DNA of 64,000 nucleotides, taken from Melanocharis versteri. Taxonomy: Eukaryota > Chordata > Aves > Passeriformes > Melanocharitidae. A model generated the notes under the pieces. The model had not been told where the DNA came from. It did no database searches and saw only the letters and a list, made by a program, of their open reading frames with translations. Each line of letters starts with the position of its first letter. Position 1 is the stretch's first letter. Location of the stretch: the NCBI GenBank assembly GCA_013397845.1, contig VZTG01000433.1, positions 46,072 through 110,071 of the forward strand. The letters are read 5' to 3'. Positions 1-12,810 of the stretch are shown piece by piece. The position numbers and the translations under genes were made by a program.

Positions 1-310
1 CATCACCATCATCAATCACCATCAATATCACCATCATCAGTCACCATCATCGTCACCATCATCATCACCATCATCATCATCATCAATCACCATCAACATC
101 ACCATCATCATCATCAATCACCATCAACATCACCATCATCAGTCACCATCATCATCACCACCATCATCATCATCAATCACCATCAAAATCACCATCACCA
201 TCATCATCGTCACCATCATCATCACCATCATCACCACCATCATCATCAATCACCACCACCATCACCATCATCATCACCATCACCATCATCACCCCATCAC
301 CACCATCAAT
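1..310. repeat. CAT/CAC trinucleotide microsatellite
   Basis: The first 310 bases are almost only CAT, CAC and ATC triplets in irregular order, a degenerate trinucleotide microsatellite. It gives a long low-complexity Met/Val/Asp-rich reading frame on the minus strand that is not a protein. It ends where ordinary sequence starts, near 310. The array probably continues past the window edge. Confidence 0.95.
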
Positions 311-3300
311 GCTCACAGCAAGAGGGGCTGCGAGTAAGGAAGAGACAACAACAAACAGCACTAATAGTTTTCCCAGAGCTTTGGCAGCAGCTGTAACGTC
401 AGCAGTTGTAAAAAATCTGCTCATAAATAATGCAAAATTGTTATTTACCATCACAAATAGCAGCAGCATTTATAAAACAGGCCGTGGGAAGAAATAATGT
501 GATTCTGGAAAACATGAATTATTGAGAACCTCTGATTCCACGCGATTACTTCTCTGGCAGGCCAGCAAACTTGTACTCAGCTTCTCCGAGAAGTTTCACT
601 CAGTTCTCCCGGGATTAACAACCTTCCCTAGGCTTTTGGGAGCCTGCTGGGAGCCCAGAGCTTTGGGGGTGAGGGAGAGCTCCCGTAAATACAATTAAAG
701 ATGCCACAGCACAGGTGTGTGGTGCCTGCACCAGCTTTGCACACCTGGGGCTGTCGCTGTGGATGCTTTTTTTTTAAAAAAAGGATGTTTTATCACTGAA
801 CTTCCAGTTCCAAAGGATTTTGGAAAGCAGAGCATCCTTCCTGCTGCCAGACAACCCAAGTGGCTCAAACCATGAGAGCCCCACAACCACATTTCAATGT
901 ACAAAACACGGGACACACAGCTTTTCCTTGAGAGGGCAAAGTAGCAAGGAATTCCAGTTTGATAGATGAACTCAAAACATCAGCACTGGCTGGAATATTC
1001 CCATCAAAAAGTGCCTTTCCATGGGTTTTCTCTCCCTTGCCCCAGGATTGTAATATTATGGTTTTTCTTAAAAAATCCAACTGGTGCTGGTGAAACATTT
1101 TAATGGGAATAGATTTGGTGTTGTCTCTCTAAGCATAGATGAAAAAGTGCTTTTATTTTAGGAAAACGTGGGTAGATGAAATAAAAGTGGGCAGGGAAAT
1201 AAACCCCCCGTGTTTTTTAAAGTTCAGGCAGAACAAGTGCGTTTTCCCAATCACCTCCACAAACCACAGCGGCTCCAAGCCCCGACCAGCTCATCAGAGA
1301 CTTGAAAGAGAAAACACAAGGTCAGATTTTCCACTGTGAGCGAGATTTGATGGGCCTGAGCAGTACCCCAGAGGATTTGCAAAGGGGCCTTCGCAGGACA
1401 CTCCACTTTCCAGCTGAACAACCCAACGCCACCAGCAGCAAATTCTGCTCTTCCTGGATGATCCGCTGCAAGGCACAGCGAGAAAACCAGATTCTCCCCA
1501 GCCAAAGCAGTGGGAAATTGCATCCTCCATCCTAGCATCCTGCCAAAGCTTCCCCAGGGATGTGCTGGCAGCTCGGGGGCTCCTGGTGTGGGGGTTCCTG
1601 AGCACTGGGAGCCCCCAGCCCCAGCAGCTCCAGCAGCTCAGACCGTGAGTGCTGCTCTGCTTTTGGCTGCGGGGGGAATGGGAAGGAGGAAAGCTCTCCC
1701 CTCCCATCCTTTCCATCTCCAGCCGCATTTCAGCCACACAGAGGAGCCTCAGTCACACCCTGGAGGGGGCACAGCACAGGGCAGGAGCCCTCAGACTCAC
1801 GGGGACACAAAGGGAGCTGGGGTTCCACCAAACCAGGGAGAAACTGGGACCTCTCTTGGTCAGGAAAGCCAGCAGCCCAGTTCACCCGGTTTAAAGAGGG
1901 GACACCTCTGCAGGCCAGGCAGCACTCCTGTGACACAGGACAATGGGACAGGACAACGGGACAGGTCTTCTCTGCTCAGAGGATGGGGAGGCCCTGGCAC
2001 CGGGTGCCCAGAGAAGCTGTGGCTGCCCCTGGATCCCTGGCAGTGTCCCAGGCCAGGTTAGATGGGGTTTGGAGCAGCCTGGGACAGTGGAAGGTGTCCC
2101 TGCCCAGGGCAGGGAGTGGCACTGGATGGGATTTAAGGTCCTTTCCAACCCAAACCATTCCAGGATTCTGTAATTCTGCTGGACCCAGAGCTGCCATCTG
2201 CCCAGGGCACTGGACACTGATGTGCCCACGATGGAGACACCTTTCAGGTGTGGATAAAGATGGGAGCTGTGTCTGCCCTCTCTCCACCACGTTTTTGCCA
2301 CCTGGAGGACGCTGGCTGCCCAGGCTGCCTGCCTTGCTTCTGGAATCATGCTCTGCAGATCCCCGTTCCCTCCTGGAGCTCCAGCAGGCTGCACCCCAGC
2401 ACACACACTTCTCCTCCCCGCTGCTTTCAGCTTTCTGCAGCCCATCCCCTAAAATGTGCTTCAGGAGACCTCGCAGCCTGAGCCGAGCCAGGCAAGGAAA
2501 ACAGAAAGCAAATAACAGAGGAGAGCACGAGCTGAGAGCTTCGGTGTGAGCTGTCAGCCATTTTAAGGTGAGATGTCTCCACTGCTGAGGCGCTGTACTT
2601 GGATTTGGGACCTATAAAAAACACCACCAGAAGGTGTGGGGTTGTAGGAGACTGCAGAGCCCAGCTTTGATTACACACGCAAGCAGCCATTAATGTCAGC
2701 ATCGAGGAAATGTAATGCACGAGGAAAAATAATCCAGAGCTCATTTCCTCTGCCACGGCTCCTGACCGACAGCGCTGGGCACAACCCACACGTGCAGAGA
2801 GCCAGCGCCGAGCTCGGGTGATCCCTCACTCCCTCCAGGGAGCCCAACGCCTCGTGCCCAGCTCCCTCCCCTCCTCGAGCCCAGTGAGGGAAGGACGGAC
2901 CATCCAACGAGAAGGGAAAACAATTCAGGTCGAATTAGCACAGGCCAAATCCCGCTTAGCACCGAGTGTTTCCCTAAGCCCCACTAAGCCCCTGTGCTGG
3001 GGCAGATTCCCCGCTCGGGGGTGAGTGGGACCCTTGGCACAAGACCAGGCTCCCTCAGCTCCCAGCCAGCCCAGATCCAGCTCCCAGGTCCCTCTCCAGT
3101 TTATCTTCACATTTGTCAGTCACGGGGAAGTTTCCAGCACTACTCTGCACCATTTATTGGAGGGTGTGAAGGGCAAAGCTCTGCTTTAAGCACGGCCAGA
3201 TCTCCCACGGGACTAAGGGGAGACCACGAAGGGAAGACCCGGCGTGGTTTCTGGCACTGAGAGAATGATGCTGGCTGTTACAGGTTTAGGACCACGTCCA

Positions 3301-6300
3301 CCAGGCTAATCAGCCTGGGAGGATGTCTGTTGACGACCACATGACTGATTTTTCCTGAATTACTTTTTCTGATGTGGTAAGAGATGCTGGCTGAGACACG
3401 GCGCCCATTCAAGGTTCCTAATCTCATCCTGCCATCTGAGCACGTGGCACACCAGCAGTGCTCGAAACCAGAGATGACAGGAGCATGACAAGTTAGAACC
3501 ATTTCAAGCTCAGATGCAGTGAAGCTTCCCTATAAATCCATTACCAAAATGTTAAGTTTAAATTCTGCCTTTAATCCATAGACTGCAGAAAGAGAAAATT
3601 AGGACTGAAATCTGATGACCCTTCTGAAAAGTGGTCAGGACCAAAGTCTGAAGCAGCTCAGATCGTGCTAATGACTCTGAGCACTGCTGGAGGCTCCTGA
3701 AGCACCAGAGCAGCCTTGGAGCTCTTCCCTAAGAGCCCCGAGTGCTCGGGAGTCAGTGAACCCCCGAAGAGCCATCCAGAGCTTATTCCTTGCATTTCTC
3801 CTGCTGAGCTCCAGGGAGGCAGAGGGAAGGATGGGATGGGATGGGATGGGTGAGTGGAGGGCGATGAGGATGCACTGGTGGGACTCGGCACCACGCTTCC
3901 GCTGCTGCTCTGCACGAAACCACAGGAATTGCTGAAAAAGTTTACCAGGATATTTTCCAAAACTGCTTTTAAAAGCCAGACCTAAGCCTATGTTAAATGA
4001 ACAATTGCCCTGCAAAGATGAGTGGCCACTTGAAAGTCTGGCTGGCACGGGCAGTCACAGAGAAAGGAACTCATGATTCCGCAGGCACCCGTCATGAATA
4101 TCGACTCTGTTTGGCTGTGCAAAAAATGTCTCAAAAGGAAACCACAAGAGCGATCACATCTTCATCTGACAAACTGCATCAGACAGAGGGGGAAGAGATG
4201 AATGAGGAACTGTTAAATGGTTCTTTCCAGCTTTTGATTTTACAGCTCAAGCCAGGAGCGGTTTTTTTCCCCCTCAGACACTCAGAATTACTCTCTCAAG
4301 GGGAGGTTGTTGTGGGAGGCAGAACCAGGAATCCCCTTTGGCCACCGCTGACATTTGGGGGTTTCTGTGCTGGTCACCACTCACCTGCCAGCCCCTCACA
4401 TGTCTGCCAGCACAAGGTCCCCAAGGCAGCCACGGGAGTCACGAGAGGGAACTGGACCTTCCTTTGGTGGTGGCTCCCTGGCAAGCCCTGGCAGTGGCGA
4501 TCAGCCAGATTAGCACGAGTCTCTCACCTCAGGCACCTGGGCCTGGCCCCAAATCCCTGTGGGATTTCTCCATCACCCCCATTCCACCCAAACCAGCCAT
4601 TGCCAGGCAGCTCCCTCCTTTTCCCAAGAGAAGCTGGCACCACGCAGGGAGCAAGGTGTGGGATGCAGCTGCTCGGGTTAACCACGGCACAAAGATGCGC
4701 CACCGAGGCACAGGAAGGAAAACCACGTGAAGAAAGCCCACCCCAAAGCCTGATCTCAGTCCAGGCCTTGCTCAATAACCACCCACGGCTGGTTTGTGCT
4801 GGCACGGGCAGCTCATCTCCCCTGGGAAAGCAGGCAGGGAAGCCTGGCAAGGTTCTGTTTGCTCTGGGATCAGGGAGTGGCACGGTGGGCACCGGTCTGA
4901 GCTCCTGCCCGGCCACCAGCAGGGACGGCACCACGTGCCACAGCACTGCCACAACTCACCCAGGACAGCAGCAAGAAAGGCAGCAGAGACCTCAGCAAAG
5001 CCTCTGGCTGCCTCCCCCAGCCAAGGTCTCCATCCTGACACAGGTTTGGTCTGGAACCCAGCAGTGGGCAGGGAATCCACTCACACCTCGCACTGACTGC
5101 AGTCCCAGCTCACACTGGAAAGGAGACATAAATGGTTGAAGGCACGGGGAACTGGAGTGAGACAACCAAGCTGGGGCTCTGAACCTCCAGGCTGGAGCGG
5201 TGATGAGCCCTGACAGATCCACCAGCAAATGTGAGACCAAAAGGCAAAAGGGCCCCAAAGGGAGCTCCTACAGCCCGATTTCCCAGCCCACTAAAAGGAG
5301 CAAAAACCTCCCTTTTTGCTCAGTAGGCTTTGGAGCCAACTCTAAACATTGCAAACATTTATGGGATAGCACCATGCTCACCCCATGTTTGTCCACACTG
5401 GTGGCCCTGCACTCATTTGGAATCAAGTTGATACATTTCTGTAGTTGTAAGCACCGATTCCCCGCGAACACAGAGCCAGGAAATGAGGGACTTTGCCACT
5501 GAATAAACCACTGAATATATACAGGAATATTTTCTAAGCTGGGACTTTTATTTTGTATCTATATTCCATATTCTGGTTCTGCTTCCCAGCAATGTCCAAT
5601 CCCCGTCATTCAACAAAGATGGGGAGCCCTCTGGATGACACATTTATTTTAGGGGGGGCCTAACTCACCAACAGTGGGTCAGATTTAACCAGCTGTACCC
5701 AAACCCAACACCACTGCCTGCAGTTTGCCACTGCCACTCAAGGAGGATCCAGACCAAGTTTTCTTCTAGGAAACAACTGCTGCCCTGCGCCTGAACCCTG
5801 CCTAAAATGCCCCATCCACACCAAGCTGGATGCCCCAGATCCATCCCTGGCCCCCGCTCTTCCCCAGCAATGGAGTCATGGGCCTTCTCCAAGCCCTGGG
5901 AAGGACACCAGTCCCCATCCAGCCACACACTGCAGCATGTGGTTTAACTTTGAGCACGTGATTGCAGCTGGAATTGCTCATGTGCTGTCCAGAGCCTTGG
6001 CCAGGGCATCCCAGCCCGGAGAGCCCCACGGACACAGCGGCTGTGCCAGCTGGAAGGAGGGCAGCTGGGGGGCTGCACCCCCTCAGCACAGCTTTCCTCT
6101 GCTCCCTGCCTCTCTGAGCGCTGCCGAAGGTGACACAGAGCCAGCACAGGTGTGGCACGGGTGAGGACAGCCCCAGGCCCAGCTCGACTCACCCACAGCC
6201 TCCAGCCAAGCACTGGAGCCAGGTGAGAGCCGGGCAGACCCTTCCCACTAGGGGTTTTTGGGAAGGACCTGGCATTCCTGACCTCCCAAGGCCTTGCACA

Positions 6301-7052
6301 CCTGCAGATCTCAGCAAAAAGCCAGGCTGGGGGAGGCAAATTAGGGGCTGCCCTTAGCCCTGGGCATCCGGGCACCACGGCCCCAGGAGCACCCTGGCAC
6401 AGCTCCCCGGGCACGGACCACAGAGCCTTCCCCGAGCGGCTGCACAGCCCATTCCACCTCCTCCACGGTGGGAATTCACAGATGGGAAACGTCCAACAAA
6501 CACGACATCCTCTCAGCAGCACGGGGGAGCTGGGCAGGGCTGGCTCCCGGATTTCTGTCACACACACGCATGCACGGAGCGTGGAAGGCAGGAAAATGTC
6601 CTCTGCCTCCTGCTCCGAGCCCCATCCTCCAGCACCCAACAGCAGAGGGGCAGCGGCGCATCCCCCCGCCGCTCCCGGCCCCGTTCCCGAGGAAACTCCC
6701 TGGCAGCTCCCCCGGGAGCCGGCACAGCCCGCGGGGCTGGGCAGCACCCGCCGCACCGGGACCGCANCCGCACCCGGACCGCACCGGGACCGCACTGGGA
6801 CCGCACCGGGACCGCACCGACACCGGCAGCGGCAGCGGCACCGCACCGGCAGCGCACCGAGCACCGGGCGTGCACCGAGCACCGGGCACGATGCCCCGGC
6901 TGCGGGCACGATGCACCTGCTCTGCCCATCGCCCCGGACACTGCCCATCACCCCGGACACTGCCCATCTCCCCGGCACTGCCCGCCGCGCCGGCCGCTGT
7001 CCCCGCACGGCCGCTGCCCCAGCCCCGCGCCCCCGCGGCCGTTCCGCCTTAC
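311..7052. other. No coding exon seen; probably SYNGR3 intron 1
   Basis: I found no recognisable exon here on either strand. Because SYNGR3 coding exon 1 ends at 7053 on the minus strand, and no exon 2 (the tetraspan MARVEL part) is readable below it, this stretch is most simply intron 1. It contains one CR1 fragment (about 1966-2180), a short GGGAT repeat near 3830-3850 and a CpG-rich part near 6640-7050 typical of a promoter-proximal intron. A 380-codon open frame at 3997-5139 has no family features and looks like chance. Confidence 0.55.
1966..2180 (+). mobile_element. CR1 LINE 3' fragment
   Basis: The segment carries the conserved CR1 3' end: the 'ggggaggccctggca' block, a 'ggatccctggca' block, 'gcctgggacagtggaaggtg', and the tail 'tttccaacccaaaccattcc' followed by an 'attctg' motif. 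It is 5'-truncated, as is usual for CR1. Confidence 0.9.
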
Positions 7053-7105
7053 CCAGGTGGTCACCCGGAGGAGGGTCTGCGGCTGCTTCAGGAAATCCAC
7101 GGGGT
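7053..7105 (-). CDS. SYNGR3: Synaptogyrin-3, coding exon 1 (partial, cut by assembly gap)
   Basis: Read on the minus strand, the 53 bases next to the N run encode DPVDFLKQPQTLLRVTTW and then a clean GTAAGG donor (GT at 7052-7051). This matches the cytoplasmic N-terminal segment just before the first membrane helix of synaptogyrins (D-P-x-x-F...P-Q-T-L-L-R-V). SYNGR3 fits better than SYNGR1 or SYNGR2 both in residues and because SYNGR3 is the neighbour of GFER in human, on the same strand as GFER, as here. The start codon and about the first 15-20 residues lie in the gap. Synaptogyrins are four-helix MARVEL proteins of synaptic vesicles. The remaining exons are not in the window as far as I can read. 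The family call is firm; the paralog rests mainly on synteny. Confidence 0.82.
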
Positions 7106-7151
7106 NNNNNNNNNNNNNNNNNNNNNNNNNNNNNNNNNNNNNNNNNNNNNN
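7106..7151. other. Assembly gap (46 N)
   Basis: A run of N lies between a minisatellite (7152 onward) and the readable part of SYNGR3 exon 1. It hides the start codon and the proximal 5' end of that gene. The gap length may be arbitrary. Confidence 0.99.
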
Positions 7152-7540
7152 TGGGGCCACGGGCACTGTGACAGCCGCGGGAACCGGGATGGGATCCGGG
7201 CACTGTGACAGCCCCGGGCACTGGGATGGGGGCACGGGCACTGTGACAGCCGCGGGCACCGGGATGGGGCCACGGGCACTGTGACAGCCCCGGGCACCGG
7301 GATGGGGCCACAGGCACTGTGACAACCACTGTCACCGGGCTGTGGGCATGGGCCCTGACACAGTTTGACAGCCACTGTCACCGAGCTGGGCACGGGCACT
7401 GTGACACTGCGACAGCCACTGTCACCGAGCTGTGGGCATGGGCACTGAGACAGTTTGACAGCCACTGTCACCAAGCTGTGGACACGGGCACTGAGACGGT
7501 GTGACAGCCACTGTCACCAAGCTGTGGGCATGGCTGCCAC
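7152..7540. repeat. GC-rich minisatellite upstream of SYNGR3
   Basis: Tandem units of about 37 bp contain 'gggcactgtgacagcc' at 7161, 7198, 7236 and onward, then drift to a related form with 'cactgtcaccgagctgtggg' up to about 7540. The array abuts the assembly gap, which may be an unresolved part of it. It occupies the position expected for the SYNGR3 promoter and 5' UTR. Confidence 0.85.
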
Positions 7541-10039
7541 AGCACGGCTGTGGGCACTGTGGATAGCCAGTGACAATGTGCTGTGGCCAGGGTCACTGTG
7601 CTATTCCGGGAATTACTGTCCTACGGTCACTGTGCTGCTTCTGGGGACAGCGTGCCATGGGCAGGGGTGGGGTGTCCTTGCAAGGGTCACCATCCCACCC
7701 CAGTGTCACCGGGCAGTGGCAAAGGCTGCCTGTGCTATGGCCCTTGAGCAGCTGGGCTGTTGGCAGGAGGGCAATGCCACGGCCCGGAGCATGGGGAGGT
7801 CACCACGCTGCTCAGCTCACCTCTGCTGCAGACACTGACCCCAAGATAAACACCCCTGCTGTGCCCAGCCCCCCAGAAAGGGTGGCTGTCACCCTTTGGG
7901 GACCCTCAGAGGCCCTGCAGCCAGGAGGGCTCTCAGACCTGGCACAAGCCAGGGGCTCTGCTGGCCGCTCACCGGGGCCAGTGGCCAAGAGCAGGGGGGA
8001 AGGTTTGGCAGCTGCTCTTTGCTGTTGCACACCCCTAGCTGGTGCAAAAAAAGGGAAGTGAAAATGCGCTTTCTGCACGCATAGAAGGAGGCACCCAGAG
8101 CTGCCGTGGGACGGGAGGAGGCCAAGCCCCATTCCTGCTCCCTCCCCATGGACAGCAGGAAGGAGGAAAAAGAAGAACCTTAGAGGGAAACCCTCGATTA
8201 CTGCGGAGGGAGTTCCCCCCGCGGCTCCAGGACCATCTCCCGAGTTGGTTTTCACAGCACCGCGATGCTGATCCCGGTTCCATAGATACCGATGCCATGA
8301 CAACTCTGACATCATCCCTGCTCCGGACGGGAGCTGCAGGAAAGGCGCAGGGAGGAGGAGCACGCCCGCCCTGCTGGCGCGGGGCTGTGGGGCTGGGGGC
8401 TCCTCCCGACCCCAGCACAGCTCTCCTGCCCCACTGCAGCCCCATCCCCCGTGCAGGGACCGTGTCACTGCCCCAGCACGCGGGGTACCTGTGGGGCAGG
8501 TGTGCTACACCCCTCACACACACGATGCAGTCACGGAGCGAAGGATTCCCGTGTGCTGGATCCTGTTTCCAGCTCCTTTCGGCCTCTTGCAGCTCTGTCG
8601 GTCCGTTCTTTCCGGCAGGCTGGAATCAGGATTTAACTGTTGAAGCTCATAATGATGCCACGCAGTTTTTCTCAATTACAGGTGAGTCATCACCTCTCCA
8701 GGTCTATTTCTGACTCCCAGCAGGAAAAGCAGAATTCAGCCCTTCATTCCTCAATGTCACCAGCTCAGTAACCAGCAGATTTTTCTAGGCAAAAATGAAA
8801 TGGCCACGAGGAGAATGGCGGGTTGGTCCCTCCTGCTTTCTGCTGGCAGGATGGCTCGTGGAGCTGGCCAGGGATGGTACCCCAGTGCCAAGAGCATCAT
8901 TGCCAGCTCATCCCTGAATTGCAGGTCAGGAACAAAGACCAAATGAACTTGAAGGGATTACCCGAGGTGGGGTTTTCAATCAGCTGCAGCAGTTTAGAAG
9001 CAGCTGTTCCAGCATCCTCAAAAATCAGTTTCACGCTTTGGGAACAAACCATCCCAAATCCATCAGCCCAGAGTTCCATGTGATGGCAAGGGCTGCCCTG
9101 CTCCTCAAGGATGGCCAGTGCCAGGGAGGCACCAGGTTCAGGGATACTGCACAGGGAATCAGCTGGACCTCTGGGGTCTGCTCCTGGTTTTCTGATGATG
9201 TTGGGAAAGCCGCTTCTTTCTCCCTCTTTTCTGGCCCAGCTCATCTGTCCCAGCTGGAACAGGCCTATTTTGGACAGTGCAAAGCACAAAGGAGCAGGAC
9301 ACTGCCTGAATCTTTGAGATGTTACCCTAGAACAAATCATGACCATTTCCAGACAGACACGTGGTTTATACCCTTTAAGGCATGACCATGGTGCACCAGG
9401 CACTGAAATCCCTGCTCCTAAACTTGTCCTTTCTTTGGGGTTCATCCCCCCAGCTTCTGCTGTGTGCAGTGTTCATACAATCATTGCCAGTTTTCTTCCC
9501 CTGCTCCAGCTCAGATAAAGCACAGGAGGTATCTCCAGCCCACATACAAACTGGCTTTCTGTCTCACTTCCTATTGCTGCAAATCAACGGATACGCACGG
9601 CCAGCCAATGATGGGGAAGGATATTGCACCTTCCACATTTTCCCCATCAAATGGAGAACAGCAGCGTCTGCAAATGGCACTTCCCAGAACATTTGTTCAG
9701 TTTGAACAAGTTTTGTCTGCATTTACCATTCCCCCTGGATTTCAGGGACAGGGAACAAACAGAGCAGCATGCAGACAACTGCCCAAGATCCGCCCATGTT
9801 TTGATTTTACACGAGTTTAATTAAAGGTAGTGGAAAACCCGTATTTGCTTTCTGCTTCTTCTGGTCATGCCAACTTCTTATCACAAAAAAAGCCATCAGG
9901 TTTTCTCAGGGCTAAGTATGTGGACACGACAACCTGGAGGAGGCAAGATGTGGGGCTTTCTCCTTCAAAACCTGCTCCAGTCAGCCCCACCCACTCAGCC
10001 AAGGGCTGGGATCAGGACTCTTTAGGCACTGGAAGGAGC

Positions 10040-10215
10040 TCCAAGGGCTCCTTGGAGCCTTCTCTTCTCCAGGTGAACACCCCCAGCTCTCCCAGCCTGG
10101 CTCCAGAGCAGAGGGGCTCCAGCCCTGTGATCAGTGACCTCAACAGATCCACGCCATCCTTGTGTGCGGGGCCCCAGAGCTGGACACAGTGCTCCAGGTG
10201 GGAAAAGCCATGTGA
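10040..10215 (-). mobile_element. CR1 LINE internal fragment
   Basis: On the plus strand the segment reads through 'ccagctctcccagcctggctcc', 'gccctgtgatcagtgacctc' and 'ggggccccagagctggacac'. This is the reverse complement of the CR1 region that lies upstream of its 3' terminal block, so the element is on the minus strand. Both ends are truncated. Confidence 0.7.
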
Positions 10216-12744
10216 AACCGCCTTGTTCTGGGAGCAGCTCCACCAATGTGTGTTTGGAGTGAAGCAATCCCAGCGTGGAGGATGCAGCCTGGCTGCAGTG
10301 CCTGGCCCGAGGGAGCCAGACAGGCTCCAGACACGGATTCCAGCTCTGGACTCCATCTGAGCCTGCCCTGGCATGGGCGTGGGTGGGAAAACAGCTTGTC
10401 CTTCACATTCCCGAGGCAGCAGGCTTGAAGCAGCACTTTGATAGATGCTCGTTTAGTTGGTGCTCTGAAATGCTTTGCTTGCCATTCAATAGAGCTTGGC
10501 TGATGCAGCTTTCAGCCATCAGGAAAATGAGGGTTGATGGGAATATTGAAAGGAGCTCAGGAGTCCATAGGGACCAGTGGCAGAGAGAATGGGCTTCCTG
10601 ATGAACAATACCTTAGCCCACTATTGCTAGAAAGCTCTTCATGCCTTCCACCCTAAGAGATCCAAAAATATCTGGAAGATAATTTACTAGCTGGTTACTC
10701 ATCCACTTGTGAAACATTTCTCAGGTGGGGTTCAGCACTTACTGTACATGGATAAACCCAGGATAAGTGTGCCAGAAAAAACTGTGGAAAACTTTACTGA
10801 CTGAAATCACCGAGGGAAGATTGGGATAACAGAACTCAGTGAGCTGAGGTGGCACTGGTTTTGAACAGGGGAGTTGATATCTTAGTGCTTGCGTAAAACC
10901 CAAACTGAACCAAACCCCAAAGGGTTTCAAAACACCTCTCAATGGTGCAGCCGTGGCCTCAACGGCTCGGGGGGAAACTCGGCATCTGCTCCTCCAAATA
11001 TTTCACAGCATGAAGTTTGGGGGTTTTGGCAAACCGGAATCTAATCTGATTCAGCCACTGCTCCCCAGCTTGAGAGGAGCTTGAAAAGGGGGAACAAGGG
11101 CTCTTGGTGCTCCCCAAAGTGGCCTCCTTAGGAACACAGCAGCAAGTCCCACCGTGCTGGGGACATGCCAGCCAACAGCTGCCACCGGTGCTTGTCACCT
11201 GCAGCTGTGGCACAGGTGAGCAGAGCTGGCAGGTACAAGGACATGGGGCAGCTCAAGCCACCCTGGACATGAAGAGCTTCCACAACTCTCACTTGAGCTA
11301 CATCAAGCTTTGCTGCCAAAGTACACTGAAAATAAGAAAAGCTTTGTTTCTTAACTGAGCACAACCCTAACAGGTCCTCAGATTCACAAGCAGGATGCAA
11401 CCTGATGGAAAAGAGATTTGTGGGATGGATGGAGATGAGGGATTTTATAACTGCGAACACTCAGGCCCAGGCTTGTTCAGCACAAGCACATCAAAACAGC
11501 CTCCCTGAGAGAGATTTTCATCTAAATAGGAAATTCAGGCAAAGGCTGCCCTAACAGCTATTTTTACCCCCCTTTTGCAGAAGTGGAAGTGTGGCTGCAG
11601 AAGATGAAGTGACTCACCTGGTGTCTAGCAAGAAGCTTATGACTGAAAAAGAACTGAATTTTCATCTCTAGAGCCTCCAGCCACGTGCTCTGGCCATGTG
11701 GGCATTGTCTTTTACACCTTGTAAATCTTTTACTCCATCTAAGCAGCAGAACATGAGGCACAGTCACAGAATCCAATTTTTTTTATGCACACCTGGATGG
11801 AGAAAGCCCAGCTTTGCCTGACCATACTCAGAATTCACAGGGCAAGTCTCCATCCAGTACTGGGACTCGAGCTTAGAACTAAAGCCTGGTGTTCTGGGAA
11901 ACATGGAAGCTTTGAGGGGCTGCATGAAATGCCTGGTGGGACAGAAATTAAATTAACTCAGCTGTTTTCTTTCTCATAGATCTGCTAACCCAAAGCAAAA
12001 CTCCCATGAAACTCTGAGGGATTTCTTCCTACCTTTTCCATATATGACTAGCTATGGGCTGAAGATCAGGTAGGAAACATGCTGGAAACAGCATCCAGTG
12101 TTTTACTCTGCTTCCAAGCGCAGATTTTAGCTGCAGGCAGAGGAATCCCTCGTTTAGGTCATTATACAAGAGGTTTGCACACTAGTTTGAAAAGTAATTG
12201 AAGGCACCGAAATCTCCTCCCAAAATCACAGGAAAGGGACTAGGATGAGGTAAAACATTTGGTATCTGGAGCAGTCTGTTCCAGAGAAGAGATGAAAAAG
12301 TCAAGGAAATGCAAGGAAATACATGAAAATTCATGGAAATCCATCCTCTGTTGCCCTCTGCTGTTGGCTCGGTCAGATGTGAAGGGAGTTTTCCCAGTAG
12401 CTCCCCGTGGGAAGCACCCTGCAGCCACGAACAGAAGCCAAGGAACCTCACGGGATGTGCTGTACAGGAAGAAAAACTGGGACCAGGACGCGGCTTCTGG
12501 ATTTGGAGTGCTCGGGAGGAAAACCATCAGCCTGCACTAGCACAGCACTTTCCACGGGAAGCAAGGGCAGAACCGGGCGGGTCTCAGTGCCAGGACCACC
12601 GTCGGGGTGCCAGCCCATGCCCGGTGCTGAGCCCAGAGAAATGCCAGCAGAACTTCCCAGGCTGGATCAGCCGCCCCTCACCAGGACTGTCACATGCCAA
12701 GGGGAACACAACGGTTTCAAAGCTTGGCAAATGCTGGTGTGGCT

Positions 12745-12810
12745 CGTCAGACTCGGGAGCTGGATGACCCCTGTGGGTCCCTTCCAACTGAGGATATTCT
12801 GTGACTCTAC
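12745..12810 (+). mobile_element. CR1 LINE 3' tail remnant
   Basis: Only the last part remains: 'gagctggatgacccctgtgg', then 'gtcccttccaactgagg' and 'tattctgtgactct'. It is a short, diverged 3' end. Confidence 0.6.

Noticed and set aside
1..310. Asp/Val/Met-rich open frame at the window start
   Set aside because: Translation of the CAT/CAC microsatellite.
3997..5139. Plus-strand 380-codon open frame
   Set aside because: Composition is like untranslated GC-rich DNA (many Trp, Pro, Gly, His), no family motif, overlapping frames on the other strand, and no splice context.
5944..7335. Minus-strand 463-codon frame crossing the N gap
   Set aside because: It runs through the N run and minisatellite; the real SYNGR3 exon is in another frame with a proper donor.
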